A stretch of DNA of 24,627 bases from Terana coerulea (GCA_024811115.1 JAKOGH010000501.1:1-24627), one strand, 5' to 3'. Positions 1 through 10,566 are shown, counted from the stretch's first letter. The notes: generated by a model from the letters alone, not told the origin. Made by a program: numbers and translations.

Positions 1-822
1 GGGTAGTTTGTTTCGAGGAAGCTGATGTTGAGCTTGAGGAGGGCGGCGTGGGTGGTAGTGACGTCGATATGGTGGGCGTCGACACGGTGGACGTCGGCTG
101 AGTACTTGAACTCTGGTCGTCATCGTCATCGTCGTCATCCTCAGTCGTCTTGCTGAGGTCCAGAGTGAATGAACCTGCGTCCAGGTGCTGTTCGATATCC
201 GCCGATGGGTCGGTAGAATTCGGGTTGGTTACACCGAAAGCCCAAATAATCGATTGCACAGTAGAACCCGTATTTGACACATCGAATGAAAGGATAGGGC
301 CAGAGGCAGACGACTAGAAGTGAATGATGAATGTTGGTATTGCGCTCCAGGGACATCCACTGATTACTCACGATATCCTTATGCTGAGATATGGTGGCGG
401 CGCGCGAAGGGTTGGGATCCAGACGTGGCTGAACGTGTCCTGTAGCAAGTCTTTGCGACAATGTTACCGAGCCGTCGGCGTTAGGCCACATGATAACGAC
501 AGGAGTATTGTTCATCGAAGAACCGAAGCCACTGGCAAAGCAAGAACATGAGTACAGCGCAGGGTTCATTACGTGAGTAGCTTGTCGCACATGGACATCC
601 AGCCCAGCTGATTAAGGGGCTTGAGCTCGTCTATGAAGGAAGCGATCAGGATTGGCGATGCTTCGTAGCATTGGAAAACGTACAAGTGACGGTGTTGCCT
701 CGTGTAACAGCATCTACGCACATCAGAGTTCCACACCACAGTGCCCCTCCCTTCGCTTCGCCTACGGAGAGCAAGGAGAAGAAAACAGACGATGTCAAAG
801 CTAAGGCGTTCCTATGACGCAT
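1..822 (-). CDS. Secreted DOMON / AA8-like cytochrome domain protein (3' end off the window)
   Basis: Extracellular heme-binding DOMON protein, most like the cytochrome domain of cellobiose dehydrogenase; probable role is electron transfer at the cell surface or wall. Model: exons 822-684, 630-591, 531-372 and 313 to beyond position 1, all with GT-AG introns in phase. The ATG at 822 is the first Met and starts a hydrophobic signal peptide (about residues 1-23), followed by a Cys pair (C30, C35). The core reads GFGSSMNNTPVVIMWPN, then DGSVTLSQRLATGHVQP, then WAFGVTNPNS and EQHLDAGSFTLDL. Met66 and His156 fall where the cellobiose dehydrogenase cytochrome has its Met and His heme ligands. A run of eight Asp and a Ser/Thr/Pro-rich linker follow, so a further domain, GPI site or membrane segment may lie outside the window. 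No flavin domain is visible. Frame and splicing are clean. Confidence 0.85.
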
Positions 823-1362
823 CAGGATGATCAACCAAGGGTTTGACAAGGTCTTGGTATTCCGCTGAGGCGGCACAAGAAGCGGGTGTTGGCAGGAAGA
901 AGGACCGAGAGGGGAGGCATGGGGCTATTATTATGACCCGCAGCGTCGGTCGAGGTCGACGAGCATGAGAATGGAGCGGGGCCAGCGGGGCGAGGCGATG
1001 CCGAACCTTCCAAAACGTCGTCACAGCGCGTTGAATATCGCTGATGGTCCATAAAACCAGACGTGTGCTTCGATAAAGAGTGTGAGTGAGTGTGAGTACA
1101 AGGTGCTAACCATGCCGGCGTTGTGCGAAAAGTCGTCCCCCAGCCGCCCGCGGAACGTCCACTAAGTGGATGTGGTACCCGGCTATCTGGAATACACGGA
1201 TGGAGGGCGCACCTGGAGCCTGCGCTTTACACACACTGTCCCGGCTCAGCGGAGGTATCTCGCTACGAAACTGGTGCCGACATCCGATATGGTACAAATG
1301 TGCGTTGTCTACATGTGGAGTGCTACGTGATGACCACTTGCTGTTTTGTTGACATGAGCCGT
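823..1362. other. Intergenic: DOMON gene promoter and kinase 3' flank
   Basis: Lies between two minus-strand genes. No convincing coding sequence on either strand. It holds the 3' flank of the kinase gene and the upstream region of the DOMON gene, with a short GTGAGTGAGTGTGAGT repeat near 1080-1097 and an A/T-rich TTTATCG/TTTTATGG stretch (minus strand) near 1050-1076 that could act as a weak TATA element. Confidence 0.5.
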
Positions 1363-2051
1363 TTACTCGAAGATCCACTTCGCAGTGTCGTTGGTGTACT
1401 GAACGATGCCCTCAGGGAACCAGCTATTTAGGACGAACGCGTGAGAACTCTCTGCGTGCGAAGGATATACACGCGTAAAACTCACAGCTTGATTTCCTTC
1501 TCGGCCGACTCAACGGCGTCAGAGCCGTGGCAGATGTTGCGGCCGACAGCGAGAGCGAAATCGCCACGGATGGTGCCTGGTGAGGTTACGCGTAAACACC
1601 AATCAGAGGCTAGATATAGATTGACGCGTACCAGGAGCAGAAGCAAGGGGGTTGGTAGCACCAAGCATGACACGGCCAGTCTTGACAGCATCGAGACCCT
1701 CCCAGACCATAGCGACGACGGGGCCGGAAGCCATGTACTTGATGAGACCAGGGAAGAAGGGCTTACCCTTGAGGTCGGCGTAGTCTGCAGGATAAGCTTC
1801 AGTTCATTGTCCCCTGTATCTGGTTTGCTCCAAGAGCTACTGACGCTTCTCTAGGTGCTCAGGGGTTGCGTGGACGAGCTTCAAAGCAATGAGCTTGAAG
1901 CCACGGGCCTCGAAACGGCTGATGATGTTGCCGACGAGTCCGCGCTGGACGCCGTCGGGCTGTTACAGCAGTGTCAGAAAATGTCTTCCCATGCGAGAAC
2001 GTCGAGCAAAAGCACCTTGACCATGATGTAGGTGCGTTCGCTGACAGACAT
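1363..2051 (-). CDS. ndk1: Nucleoside diphosphate kinase
   Basis: Transfers the terminal phosphate from ATP to NDPs through a phosphohistidine intermediate, balancing cytosolic nucleotide pools. Five exons: 2051-2016, 1959-1845, 1784-1632, 1576-1486, 1423-1363. They total 456 nt, giving 151 residues, the usual length for the family. The protein starts [20 protein letters not shown] and continues through the conserved [31 protein letters not shown] and [11 protein letters not shown] stretches. The signature NICHGSD puts the catalytic histidine at residue 118, the canonical position, and the chain ends in WIFE. All introns are short GT-AG and keep phase; the first donor (GTGCTT) is weak. The 5' end faces QCR7 across a short shared promoter. 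No lesions seen. Confidence 0.97.
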
Positions 2052-2299
2052 GATGATGGTATGAAGGCAAGGAACGGTGAGGCGAGAAATTGGGCAGGAT
2101 CAAGTTTTATAGCACATCTTTGCGTTCGCCAGTTATCACATCCAAATCGGGCACGAAATGAAGGCTCTTCATTGGGCGTCTCGACCTTGATGCGCCAAGC
2201 AGCCACAAACAACGCCTCGGAGCGAGCCGTGTCCCAGCGGACATGCGCCAATTCACCCGCACGCAGGTCACTGCAGCCTCTCCTTTAACTTACACCAAA
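2052..2299. promoter_or_regulatory. Divergent promoter between ndk1 and qcr7
   Basis: These 248 bp separate the start codons of two divergent housekeeping genes and must hold both 5' UTRs and both promoters. No clear TATA box; pyrimidine-rich sequence precedes the QCR7 ATG, which sits in the favourable context ACCAAAATG. Co-regulation of nucleotide balance and respiration is an inference from layout only. Confidence 0.6.
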
Positions 2300-2852
2300 A
2301 TGACTATCTTCGGTCCTCTCGGTCCCTCGCTCGCCTCGACCATCAAGGGCAACCGCGGCCTCTACAAGTGGTTCAAGCCCTTCGCCAACTGGTATGCTGG
2401 GCTCTCAGGCTACCGAAAGGTTGGCCTGAAGTATGACGACCTCCGTACGTGCACTTTGTGCGGGTTGGATGAGTGCATGCTGAGCAATGTGGATTACAGT
2501 CGTTGAGGAGCGACCAGACGTTCAGCGGGTGAGTATTGCTGTCTTTTTCTACGTGTCTATGTACCGACCTTACTTTGCGTTAGGCCCTGGGACGTCTCAC
2601 CGCAAGGGAGACATACGACCGGAGTTTCCGCTTCAAGCGAGCATCCCAAGCGGGCGTCCTCCACGACGACCTCCCGAAGGCGGAATGGACCAAGCCCGAA
2701 GAGGTACAGAAGGCAGTTGCATGCATAGGAAAGTCCACTTACCCGTTTGCTTTCAGGACAAGCGATACCTCAAGCCCCACGTCGAGAGCGTCGTGAAGGA
2801 GGACACTGAGCGGGCAGTGTGGGACAACATTGTCGTTGAACGGAAGAAGTAG
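2300..2852 (+). CDS. qcr7: Ubiquinol-cytochrome c reductase (complex III) subunit 7, 14 kDa
   Basis: Small matrix-side subunit of mitochondrial cytochrome bc1, needed for complex assembly around cytochrome b. Four exons: 2300-2444, 2500-2528, 2584-2703, 2757-2852. They total 390 nt, giving 129 residues, close to yeast Qcr7. The start MTIFGPLGPSLASTIKGNRG is followed by WYAGLSGYRKVGLKYDDL, then VEERPDVQRAL across a 29-nt exon, YDRSFRFKRASQ, PKAEWTKPEED, and the C-terminus KRYLKPHVESVVKEDTERA. This matches the family along its whole length (recognition from memory, no search run). All introns are GT-AG and 53-55 nt long. No frame problems. Confidence 0.96.
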
Positions 2853-3433
2853 AGGGGGTTACTTGTATGTCTCCACCGATTATAGACATTCTGGATATCC
2901 GCCGTCTTCACTTCAATATGTGAAATCTTGCCGATTCCTCGCGGTGATACAATACTTCGACAGCAGCGCAAGCCATTGAACCTGAAGCACCGGCACACTC
3001 CTTGGAAGACTGATCGCATCGTGATACCCAGCATACTCTGAACTTCCGAGTGGTCGCCAACTCACTCCGGTGGACGGTCATGTAAAGCCACGGTTACAAC
3101 AGCCAATCAAATTAGTCCATTTACAAACATATATACGTCCCCCAGCGAGGACCATCTAGCTATAGGCTAACCAACTAGGTTGTACAGCTGGCTGAACTTC
3201 TCATATACGACAACTGTAGAGTGGTGCGTTTTCCTGCGGCTGTCGCAATTATAGGCACTCTACACACCAACATATGGGCAATCTACATAGGACACAGGCC
3301 GGCTACACACTTGTTCGATGAGGCCGATGGTTATGGTCATCGTCATGCAAAACAATATTGATCCCTCGACGACTACGGGAGGACAAACCGAGTTTCAATC
3401 AACCACTCAAAAGGAAGACGCAAGTCATGGCTA
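2853..3433. other. Intergenic between convergent genes
   Basis: Holds the 3' flanks of QCR7 and of the minus-strand hypothetical gene. I found no open frame with coding character, no tRNA-like cloverleaf and no paired repeat. Confidence 0.5.
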
Positions 3434-4409
3434 TTAGGCACGGAAGGGCCTGTTGATCATGCGGTCGAAAAGGTCACAGACCGAGTCCATTTCCGCCACG
3501 ATAGACTCTATCCGCTTCGAAGTTTCCCGTCGAGATTCCGTGAGGTATCGTTCATATTCCCAGTAAGCGATTTGGTAGGGCGTAGCTGCCGTTCTCATTT
3601 CAGGGGGCATAGATGGCATGTGTGTGGTCCTGCCAGAGGGTACGGACGGGTTGTGCGCGGTCTTGCCAGGGGGTATGAACGGTGTGTGCGTAGTCATCGA
3701 AGGTTGACCCACCGTTTTGCTGGTTGCCTCGGGGAGACTATTGGAGAGCCTGCATGGGCGGGAGCGGCTCTCGCAGTGGGAACACCTGTCGGCGTGCCAC
3801 GGTTGTAGAAGATGCATATCGTCCGTCTGAAAGAGTGTTAAGTCCCAGAGCCTGGTGTCACGCTGAATGATATATGCTGACCTGGGTATTGTTCCAGTGC
3901 TTCCGCGCTCGTTTTCGAGAGGATGTCAGTGCGTGCGATGGCTGTGGGGAGGCATGCTGCAATTTTTCTTCATGAGCCCGGCGTATTTATAAACTGCACA
4001 CAAGTTGCTGAGAATTGGAAGGTACTTACCAGCATTATTAACGCTACCTTGAATGCTCGGGTGATTTTTGCCACGCTTCCTGCGTCCGATGTAGGTGTAC
4101 CGCCAAGACGAGTAGAGTCTCGCGGTGCCAATGACGACGACGGTTTCTAAGGTAAAGCTTCGTCCCGCGAGCGTTTGCATGGTACCGTCGAAGTAGAAGG
4201 AAGCCTCTTGTCCGAGTCCTCTGCAGTAGCAGGGAGCCTAGGGAGGCCCCAGGCAGCTACCTCTGCGGAAGTATAGAATGGCAAGGGGTCATCGAGTTCG
4301 CGGATATATCTGTAGTCGAGCGGCTTTACATGTTTAAAAGGGTCGTCTTCGCTCGCAGACAAGTGGGGTGACGATTCGGATTCAGAAGATATGGGTGCGT
4401 CTATGTCAC
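3434..4409 (-). CDS. Hypothetical Ser/Pro-rich protein with a small Cys cluster (5' end unresolved)
   Basis: Not a family I recognise. Supported exons: 4409-4186, 4146-4030, 3956-3882 and 3826-3434, joined by GT-AG introns of 39, 73 and 55 nt with matching phase. The N-terminal part has an acidic Ser/Glu stretch, then FKHVKPLDYRYIRELDDPLP. The third exon carries a basic patch SRKRARKHW, a possible nuclear signal. The last exon has a compact cluster DRCSHCESRSRPC (CxxC plus a third Cys), then about three imperfect Thr/His/Pro repeats (THTPFIPPGK, AHNPSVPSGR, THMPSMPPEM), and a helical tail with AYWEYERYLTESRRETSKR. I found no ATG upstream: the first exon is open to an acceptor at 4410, and an earlier exon must exist or the gene is damaged. 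The 39-nt first intron is unusually short and least certain. A DNA-binding or nuclear role is only a guess. Confidence 0.5.
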
Positions 4410-4721
4410 CTAGTAGTCAAGGGAACGGGCGAGGTGGCAATGTCATTACGAAGGCGAAGGTGAGAGTCGGGAGTCGAACGTTAAAGAGACTGGCGCGCGC
4501 GTACTTCAATTAGTGGTCATCGTCACGCGTTGGAGTATCCCACGTACACCTCACTACTGAAAGTTATATTACAGCTGATCCCGGTGTTATGAGTCTCAGA
4601 CTGGGGTATCAGTCGAGTACTTAGTGTATACAAAAAGTGTAGTATAATGCGTGCTATACCTGAGTTCAGTAAGTTAACGTAGTGCCCGAGTGAAAGCAGA
4701 GCGAAGGGATTCATGACATTC
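4410..4721. other. Intergenic, no gene recognised
   Basis: Contains the unresolved 5' region of the hypothetical gene to the left and the 3' flank of the acidic-protein gene to the right. An alternative upstream exon ending near 4457 (donor GTAATG) would give a 47-nt intron, but its frame soon meets a stop without an ATG. Confidence 0.4.
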
Positions 4722-6094
4722 TCACAAATCTGCCTGTTGCAGTTCTGTCTGATCATGAGCCTCCTGCTCTTGCAGTTGGCTCTGCTCACGCCACGCCTCC
4801 GCAATCCACTCGTCCTCAGATATCTCCTCATCGAACTCGAAGTTGCTGTCTGTGGACTCCGAAGACTCGGTGTCCATGTCCTCGCCAGCTTGCGTCGGGC
4901 CGACGTCCATCTCGTTTTCTTCATTCAGGTCGTAGCGCTCCCAATCTGTCGATTCACCGTCCTCCGCGTCGTCCGTGGGGTCTGAGTGCATTTCGCTGTC
5001 CGTGTCGACCTCGGACATCTCCTCGTATTCGTCCTCCACCGTGACAGTGTCCGCGTGAATTTTCATTATATCGTGCTTCGTCTCGCCTTCCGGTATCAAC
5101 AAGTCTTTGTCTTGAGCTTCCTGTGTTCTTGGCCTAGTGACCCACTCTCCTGGACTGACCTGGACGGTCTCCCAGGAAGGGATGCCGTATTTTGCATCGC
5201 AGTCGTATACGAGAATCTCTTCGAGGTGGTCTTGGACATACCGATGCCCATGGACGTCCATGCCTTCAAGGTGGAGTTCTCTCCCAAGGTAGATCTTCCA
5301 AGAATCCGAAGGGTTCATTTGGGCGACGTGAAACTCCTCACGGAGCCTCTCGTTATTTGCCATGAGGAAAATGCCTTCTTCTTCGGTGAAGCCAAGTGCG
5401 TACGCTTCGCACATCAATCGGGTGGTGCCTCGAGCAAGCAGAGCACGGTACTCGTCGAGCCTGTTTTCGTAGCCGTACGCGGCGGTGTCCGGTCGCAGCA
5501 CTGCCGGATCTACGATGCGGAGCGGCGTCATTGCCCGCGGCGCAACGACGCGGAAGTTTTTCAGGTCACGGTCCGAGTCGAAGTTGCAGCCAGCCAGGAT
5601 GGTTTCGTCGTGGGCATCCGCCCTGTATGGGTTGAAGTAACCCTTCGCGAAGAAGACGAGCAGATGAGAGGAGGGATAGGACGAGGAGGAAGCTCACGCA
5701 CCACGTCCGCGTACTCACGGCCACAGCCGTAGCATTCACCGTCTGCAATCTCGTAGCAGCAACCCTCCCACCCACACCGATAAATCATGTCGCGCGAGTC
5801 CCAAACAGCGCTCACTTCCTCGTCCGCCTTGTCCGCCTCCTCCTCGTCGCCATCTTCATTGTAGGTCACACTAGCGTCCAAGTCCACATCTTCTTCCTCG
5901 TCCTTGGGCTCCTCTTCTGGTTCTGGGTCGGATGCAAAAGCCCGCAACGCGGTACGGAGCTGTGACAGCTCTCTCTCTTGTGCGCGTATTCTCTACTCAT
6001 GTAAGTAACTTATGGCCCATGCCTAGAAGATGGGCTGGCTTACCTCTTTGTGAGCCTGATTTTCGGCTCTCAGCAAGTTGATTTGACGTTCCAT
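4722..6094 (-). CDS. Acidic coiled-coil protein with a Cys cluster; lineage-specific family
   Basis: 420 residues from three exons, 6094-6044, 5992-5702 and 5642-4722, with introns of 51 and 59 nt and intact phase. Residues 1-37 are heptad-like (MERQINLLRAENQAHKE onward) and likely form a coiled coil. An acidic Glu/Asp stretch follows (about 38-77), then a Cys cluster YRCGWEGCCYEIADGECYGC with C90, C95, C96, C104 and C107, which could bind zinc. Residues 115-290 are mixed and look folded; the region from about 300 is again strongly acidic (many DxE and SExTDS runs) and ends in a Gln/Glu-rich helix. From memory it resembles hypothetical proteins common in Polyporales (I recall the label DUF8191 but cannot confirm it). 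It is divergent from the F-box gene across 222 bp. Function unknown; the charge pattern would fit a nuclear protein. A 248-codon plus-strand frame opposite it is a shadow. Confidence 0.8.
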
Positions 6095-6316
6095 GATTGA
6101 GAGAAAACAGCGAGAACGTTGCCGACGATGATGGGAACTTGCAAGTTGGAAGTCGCTAATTGCTGCGGCCTCGGACGTCACCGTGGTCACTTTGCACGTG
6201 ATAAGTGACAGGAACGAGGTGTGACGTGACGCGCTGAAAGGTCTTGCCATGCCTGGCAGCCTTTCGTATTGCAACCTCAACCTCAACCTCAACCACCGCC
6301 ACTCACATCTGCTGCG
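6095..6316. promoter_or_regulatory. Divergent promoter, acidic-protein gene / F-box copy 1
   Basis: 222 bp between two start codons. It carries CACGTGATAAGTGA near 6196, GTGACGTGACGCG at 6221-6233, and a (CAACCT)n-like pyrimidine tract just before the F-box ATG. The GTGACGTGAYGCG motif recurs upstream of F-box copy 2 (17704-17716), and GTCACCGTGGTCAC here parallels GACCACAGTGGTC there. These are therefore inherited, probably functional promoter elements; TGACGT is a CRE/bZIP-type half site. Confidence 0.45.
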
Positions 6317-6873
6317 ATGCCTCCAAGAAGGCGAAGAGCCACGCGCAAAGCGACACCCACCGACATGTCCAGCGACGACAACTCGGGTAGCGACGAGGAA
6401 TATGCGCGCAAGCCGCCTCCAACTCGGAAAGCTCCCGCACCAAAGGCTCCTGCACGACGCACTCGAGGCAAAGGCAAGGCTGCCGCCATTGCCAAAGTTG
6501 GCGGCTTGGCAAAGCTACCAAGTATGCCCCTGGATATCATCTACAATGTAAGTATCTTTTGAAAGAGAACTAGGGAGTGGCATGACTCGAAGGTGCACTT
6601 GGCCAGATCACAAGCCATCTTCACCCTATAGACGTCCTCAACCTCGCCAGATTGACCAAAGACTTTCGAAATCTGCTGATGAGCCGCAACTCGGTGTCAC
6701 TATGGAAGGCTGCTTGCCAGAATGTCGAAGGTCTGCCGCCATGTCCAGATGCTTACAGCAAACCCACATATGCCAACATCATGTTCTACAATTGCTGTAA
6801 TGTACGTGTGTGAATTTCCGTCGCTCACTAGTATTTTTTTCATGCACTCATCACTCATTTCTCAGGGATGTGG

Positions 6874-6878
6874 TAAAG
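6874..6878 (+). repeat. Copia target-site duplication, left copy (TAAAG)
   Basis: TAAAG immediately precedes the left LTR and is repeated at 13381-13385 after the right LTR. Five bases is the usual size for Ty1/copia integrases. Confidence 0.92.
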
Positions 6879-7167
6879 TGTAGAAGTGCAGCGCATACAG
6901 CGGCGTACACTCCTACCGAGGCCTAGAGGAAGCTAGGATGGTTACTCACCTGTAGGCTGGTTTGGTTACACGTTAGTGGGTTGAGAGTTGTAAGAGACTT
7001 ATTATGTATGGCGCAGAGGGCTGCCTTATATACAATACAGAGTGGCTGTACTACAAACAGACACAAATATACCAGGACAATAGACAATAGGGATCGTCAT
7101 GGTGGAACCTGGTAGAACAATAGAGAAGATATGAGTAGAGCGCTTACGGCGTCTATCTGACTCAACA
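6879..7167 (-). repeat. 3' LTR of the copia element (left)
   Basis: 289 bp. On the plus strand it starts TGTAGAAGTGCAGCGC and ends TCTGACTCAACA; it matches the right LTR apart from one 2-bp indel near 7068. Contains the reverse complement of TATATAAG at 7025-7032. Confidence 0.95.
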
Positions 7168-7177
7168 CTCCTCCTAA
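7168..7177 (-). other. Polypurine tract of the copia element
   Basis: Directly inside the left LTR the minus strand reads TTAGGAGGAG followed by the LTR start TGTTGAG. A purine tract abutting the 3' LTR primes plus-strand DNA synthesis. Confidence 0.75.
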
Positions 7178-7399
7178 CCTAGCACGGCGTACTGCCTGCG
7201 CTGGTTTTGTCGCGCTAGTTAGCAGCGATGCGAAGTCCGAGCATTGGTCGGAACTTCTCAATCTTGACCCTGCCCAGGATTCTTGGTAAAGATATCTGCG
7301 GGATTGTCAACGCCAGGTCACGAAGAGTACTTGACGTGGCCAGCTTCGACGACATCGCGAATGTAGTGGTAGCGAATGTCGATGTGCTTAGTGCGCTTT

Positions 7400-7708
7400 T
7401 CAGTAACGGGATTTTCCGAGACGAATAGAGCGCCCTGGTTGTCGCTGCAGATGGGTACTTTCTAGAAGTTGTAACCCGAGTTCAGAGAGGATATTTCGAA
7501 TCCACATGACTTCTCGGGAGCAGTCGCTGAGTGCCATGTATTCGGCATCTTTAGTCGACGTTGCTACAGACTTCTGTGCGAAAGAGCTCCAGTTAAAGGC
7601 TCCTCCTGCAAGCATTAGCAGGAAGCCAGTCTGAGAGCTGGCGGTTGGAAGCAGCCGCCCAATCTGCATCGGTGTCGCCACCAAGCCTAACCCGGGAAGA
7701 GCCGTCAT
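7400..7708 (-). pseudogene. Copia RNase H domain (degenerate)
   Basis: Read on the minus strand, the fragment contains FNWSSFAQKSVATSTKDAEY then MALSDCSREVMWIRNILSEL, the characteristic C-terminal copia RNase H block (STKDAEYMAL around a catalytic acidic residue). It is out of frame with the reverse transcriptase upstream. Its frame runs on past the polyprotein end in shifted form. It degrades the RNA strand during reverse transcription in intact relatives. Confidence 0.85.
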
Positions 7709-7777
7709 ACTCGAGTGTGTAGTTACGAGTGCACTGACGGGTAGCGGCAGATATACAGCGCTCTGTTCAGGTGGTCT

Positions 7778-8967
7778 TCAGACGGGTTCGCACTGAACTG
7801 TCGCGAGCTTTGTGACAGCGTCGCAATGTCCGGTCGTGTACCGAGCATGATATAAAGGAGTGAGCCTATCGCGAATTTGGAAGCGGCTCTGGCGAGCTTT
7901 GTTTAGCTCTCCTTCATTTGGTTGAGGGATGTAACCCTCGGGAAGCGGAGTTTTGCCATTTTGGCATTGGTCTGGCCGCGGCGTTGAGTACCTTGTCGAG
8001 GTAGGCGCATTGATCAATCGCGATCTTGTCGCCCGACTTCGTTGTATGCGCATGCGCAGAAACTCCTTCACGTCGCCCATATCGCGACACTCCCATCGTT
8101 GCATGAAGGACTCCTTTTCTTGGAGTACTTTTGCCTTGCTGCGTCCGGCCGAATATAGCGTCGTCAACATAGACTACGGCGATGACCATGTCGTTGCCTG
8201 CGCCTTTGGCGTATCGCCAGCATCGGACTTCAGTCTTTTGAAGCCGAGCTCAGCCATAGACTTGCTAAGGGCTTTCCACCAGGACAGTCCTGCCTGCTTA
8301 AGCCAAAAGGGCGCTGACGGAGAGCGAAGCACCATGTGCTTTTTCCCTTGAGCAGGAAAGCCATCGGGTTGTTCCGTGTAGATCTCCTCATCTAACAGTC
8401 CGTACAGAATATGCGTTCGCGCACATCGGGGCCAGTAAGGAAAGAAGCCTTGAGTGCCGCCCAAGGGCAAGTCACAATCTAACGGTTTCAAACCGTGCGA
8501 CTGGAGAGAAGATTTTGTCATAGTCGATTCCCTCAATTTGAGAGAAGCCGCGAGCTACAAGTCGCGCTTTCTTTCGACCATCTGATTTCTCATCAAAAAC
8601 CCATCGGTTCTTAATGACGCGTTTGCCTTTCGGCCGCGGGGCGAGTTCGAACACGCCTCTTTTGCTTAATGCATCGAGCTCATCTTTGCATGCAGCACGC
8701 CATTCTACCTGCTGTTTTGCAGGCAGGCGGTTTATGTCGCGTAAAGTCCAGTCTCGGACTGAAGACTTTGTTAGCGTCGGGATCGACTGCTTGGGCAAGC
8801 AAATAATTGTAGAAATTTACTCCCCCTTCCGGCACAGTCGTGCCAGTCACGTCATCTGACACTGGGCTTTCGCTTCCAGTGTCTCCAGTGAGCTCAGTGA
8901 TATCCGGGAACAGGTTCGAGCTGTTCCCGGGATGTAGAAGAGCTAGCAGGACGTGTGGCGGGGACAC
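7778..8967 (-). pseudogene. Copia reverse transcriptase (degenerate, several frameshifts)
   Basis: The minus strand carries, in order, DWTLRDINRLPAKQQVEWRA and KGKRVIKNRWVFDEKSDGRK (near 8600-8790), ARLVARGFSQIEGIDYDKIF with SPVARFETVRL (to 8472), then YGLLDEEIYTEQPDGF and WLKQAGLSWWKALSKSMAEL (8200-8420), and the active-site box YVDDAIFG at about 8147-8170. These are standard copia RT blocks. They fall in at least three different frames, so no continuous RT can be translated. The segment from 8800 to 9500 is the poorly conserved integrase-RT linker. Confidence 0.92.
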
Positions 8968-9584
8968 TGTCGGGCTGCTTGCTAGACTGACCGCGCCCTT
9001 AGTAGCTAACCTTGGTGGGCTTGGTCTGGCCAGTCTGCTTTTCCCAACTACGGATACCTCTATCAGCCACCCAAAATCCGTGGCGGTGCTTGTGACTGGT
9101 CGTGCGGGCCTGGATTTTTGACTGGGATCCTTCGTGCAGCGAGTACTACGCCAGCGGCCCAGCAGGAATAACTGGTGGTGCCAGTACCTGCGGATCTTCT
9201 GCGGGTGGTGTCGCTTCGCGGCGAAGGCGGACTCGGGCTACGCCCAAGCTAGGGGGCTTAGGGGTTGAACCGTCGTTCGGCCCGCTCGGTCTCTTTTGGC
9301 GGGAAGGAGGGTTAGGACGAGGTGCAGCTTCGCCCGTTTAGGCGGTGGCGCATCGTCGTCACTATCGTCTGATCCTGCACCTTCGCGAAGACTCACTGTC
9401 GTTCGCGTTTTTGGTGTTTTGCGCTTGAGGCGGGTCAGGCCGCGCGGGCATTTGCCGTCGGGACACTTGGGAAATAAGTTTCGCACCACTCGACTTGAGT
9501 TGAAGCGAAACCACGGCGTTGTTGGGTCCTCTCATGAAGGTCCAACCGTGCTGCGTCGTGTCGATGTATGTCATCATTTCGGAC

Positions 9585-10533
9585 TTAGGCTGTAGTTTGT
9601 TCTTTCGAACATCGGCAGGGATAAAGACCCATGCACCGCAGCCAAATCGCGGATGTTATCAGCGCGTGGTTTTTCACCCATAAGTGCCTCATAAGGCGTA
9701 ACCCATTTAATGCGTGAAGCGGGGAGTGCGGTTGTAAAGCACTGTTAGCGTGCATAACGCAAATTCCCACCAGCGAAGGAGGGATGCAAGCTGTGAAGCG
9801 CATAGCCTCGGCTTTGTCCATGAGGGTTCGATTGAACCGCTCAGCGCGTCCATTCTGCTGTGGAGTATGAGGAGCGCTAGTTAGGATTTTAATCCCTTCG
9901 TCCTTTAGCATTTGAATGAATGCGTTTGATTTATATTCTCCCCTGCATCCGACATCCAGCTCTCGACATTTAGCTTTATGCTGGTTTTGAACCATAGCAA
10001 GAAAGTTTTTGTCGCTTGGATGGCGACGGATTTAGCCTGAGGCAAATAATCCATGCATGCGACGTATAATCATCGACAAAGGTGATGATATACTTGTATC
10101 GGTGATATGAATCGGCCGGGAATTCTTCAAGTCACTGTGAATGAGCTCAAAGGTCGCGATGCTCGTCGAGGCGTCCGGCGGGAAAGAGCGATTGTGCATC
10201 TTTCCTTGTGCGCAGCCAGAGCAGGGTGAGTCCGACTTGTTATAGTCGAAATCTGGACATTCCGTCATTGCTGACGGGAAGTTGACGTAGGATCCGCTCA
10301 GAGGGATGTCCAAAACGTCTATGCATTATTTCGTGCGAGACTAGCGCAAGGCTGTCTCGGTCAGTGTCTAAATAGTACACTGTTGCATTTGGATAAAGCG
10401 GCACGAAATGCAATAATTCCTGGCGATTATCACCGTCCAGGATTTTCAGAGTGGTTGCGTCACCCTCAATTAACCGGTTCTGTCGTAGCAGCTGGCCAAG
10501 CGAGATTAGATTCATGTCTTTTTGTGAAGGCAT
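9585..10533 (-). pseudogene. Copia GAG-pre-integrase and integrase domains (degenerate)
   Basis: The pre-integrase part (10533-10240) includes NLISLGQLLRQNRLIEGD and the HHCC zinc head with MHRRFGHPSERILRQLP, continuing to CSGCAQGKMHNRSFPPD at about 10190-10230. The catalytic core keeps the three acidic positions: FELIHSDL, ELDVGCRGEYKSNAF (canonically SDGGGEY) and QQNGRAERFNRTLMDK. The frame breaks near 10240-10310, again near 10040-10110, and again after about 9750. In an intact element this enzyme joins the cDNA ends to the target with a 5-bp stagger, in agreement with the TAAAG duplication here. Confidence 0.92.
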
Positions 10534-10566
10534 GAGTCGAACATTTTCAGTAAGACTTTAATCGTT

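Noticed and set aside
4986..5732. 248-codon plus-strand open frame
   Set aside because: Lies opposite the intact acidic-protein gene, whose three exons splice in phase; the antisense frame is open only because of the acidic codon pattern.
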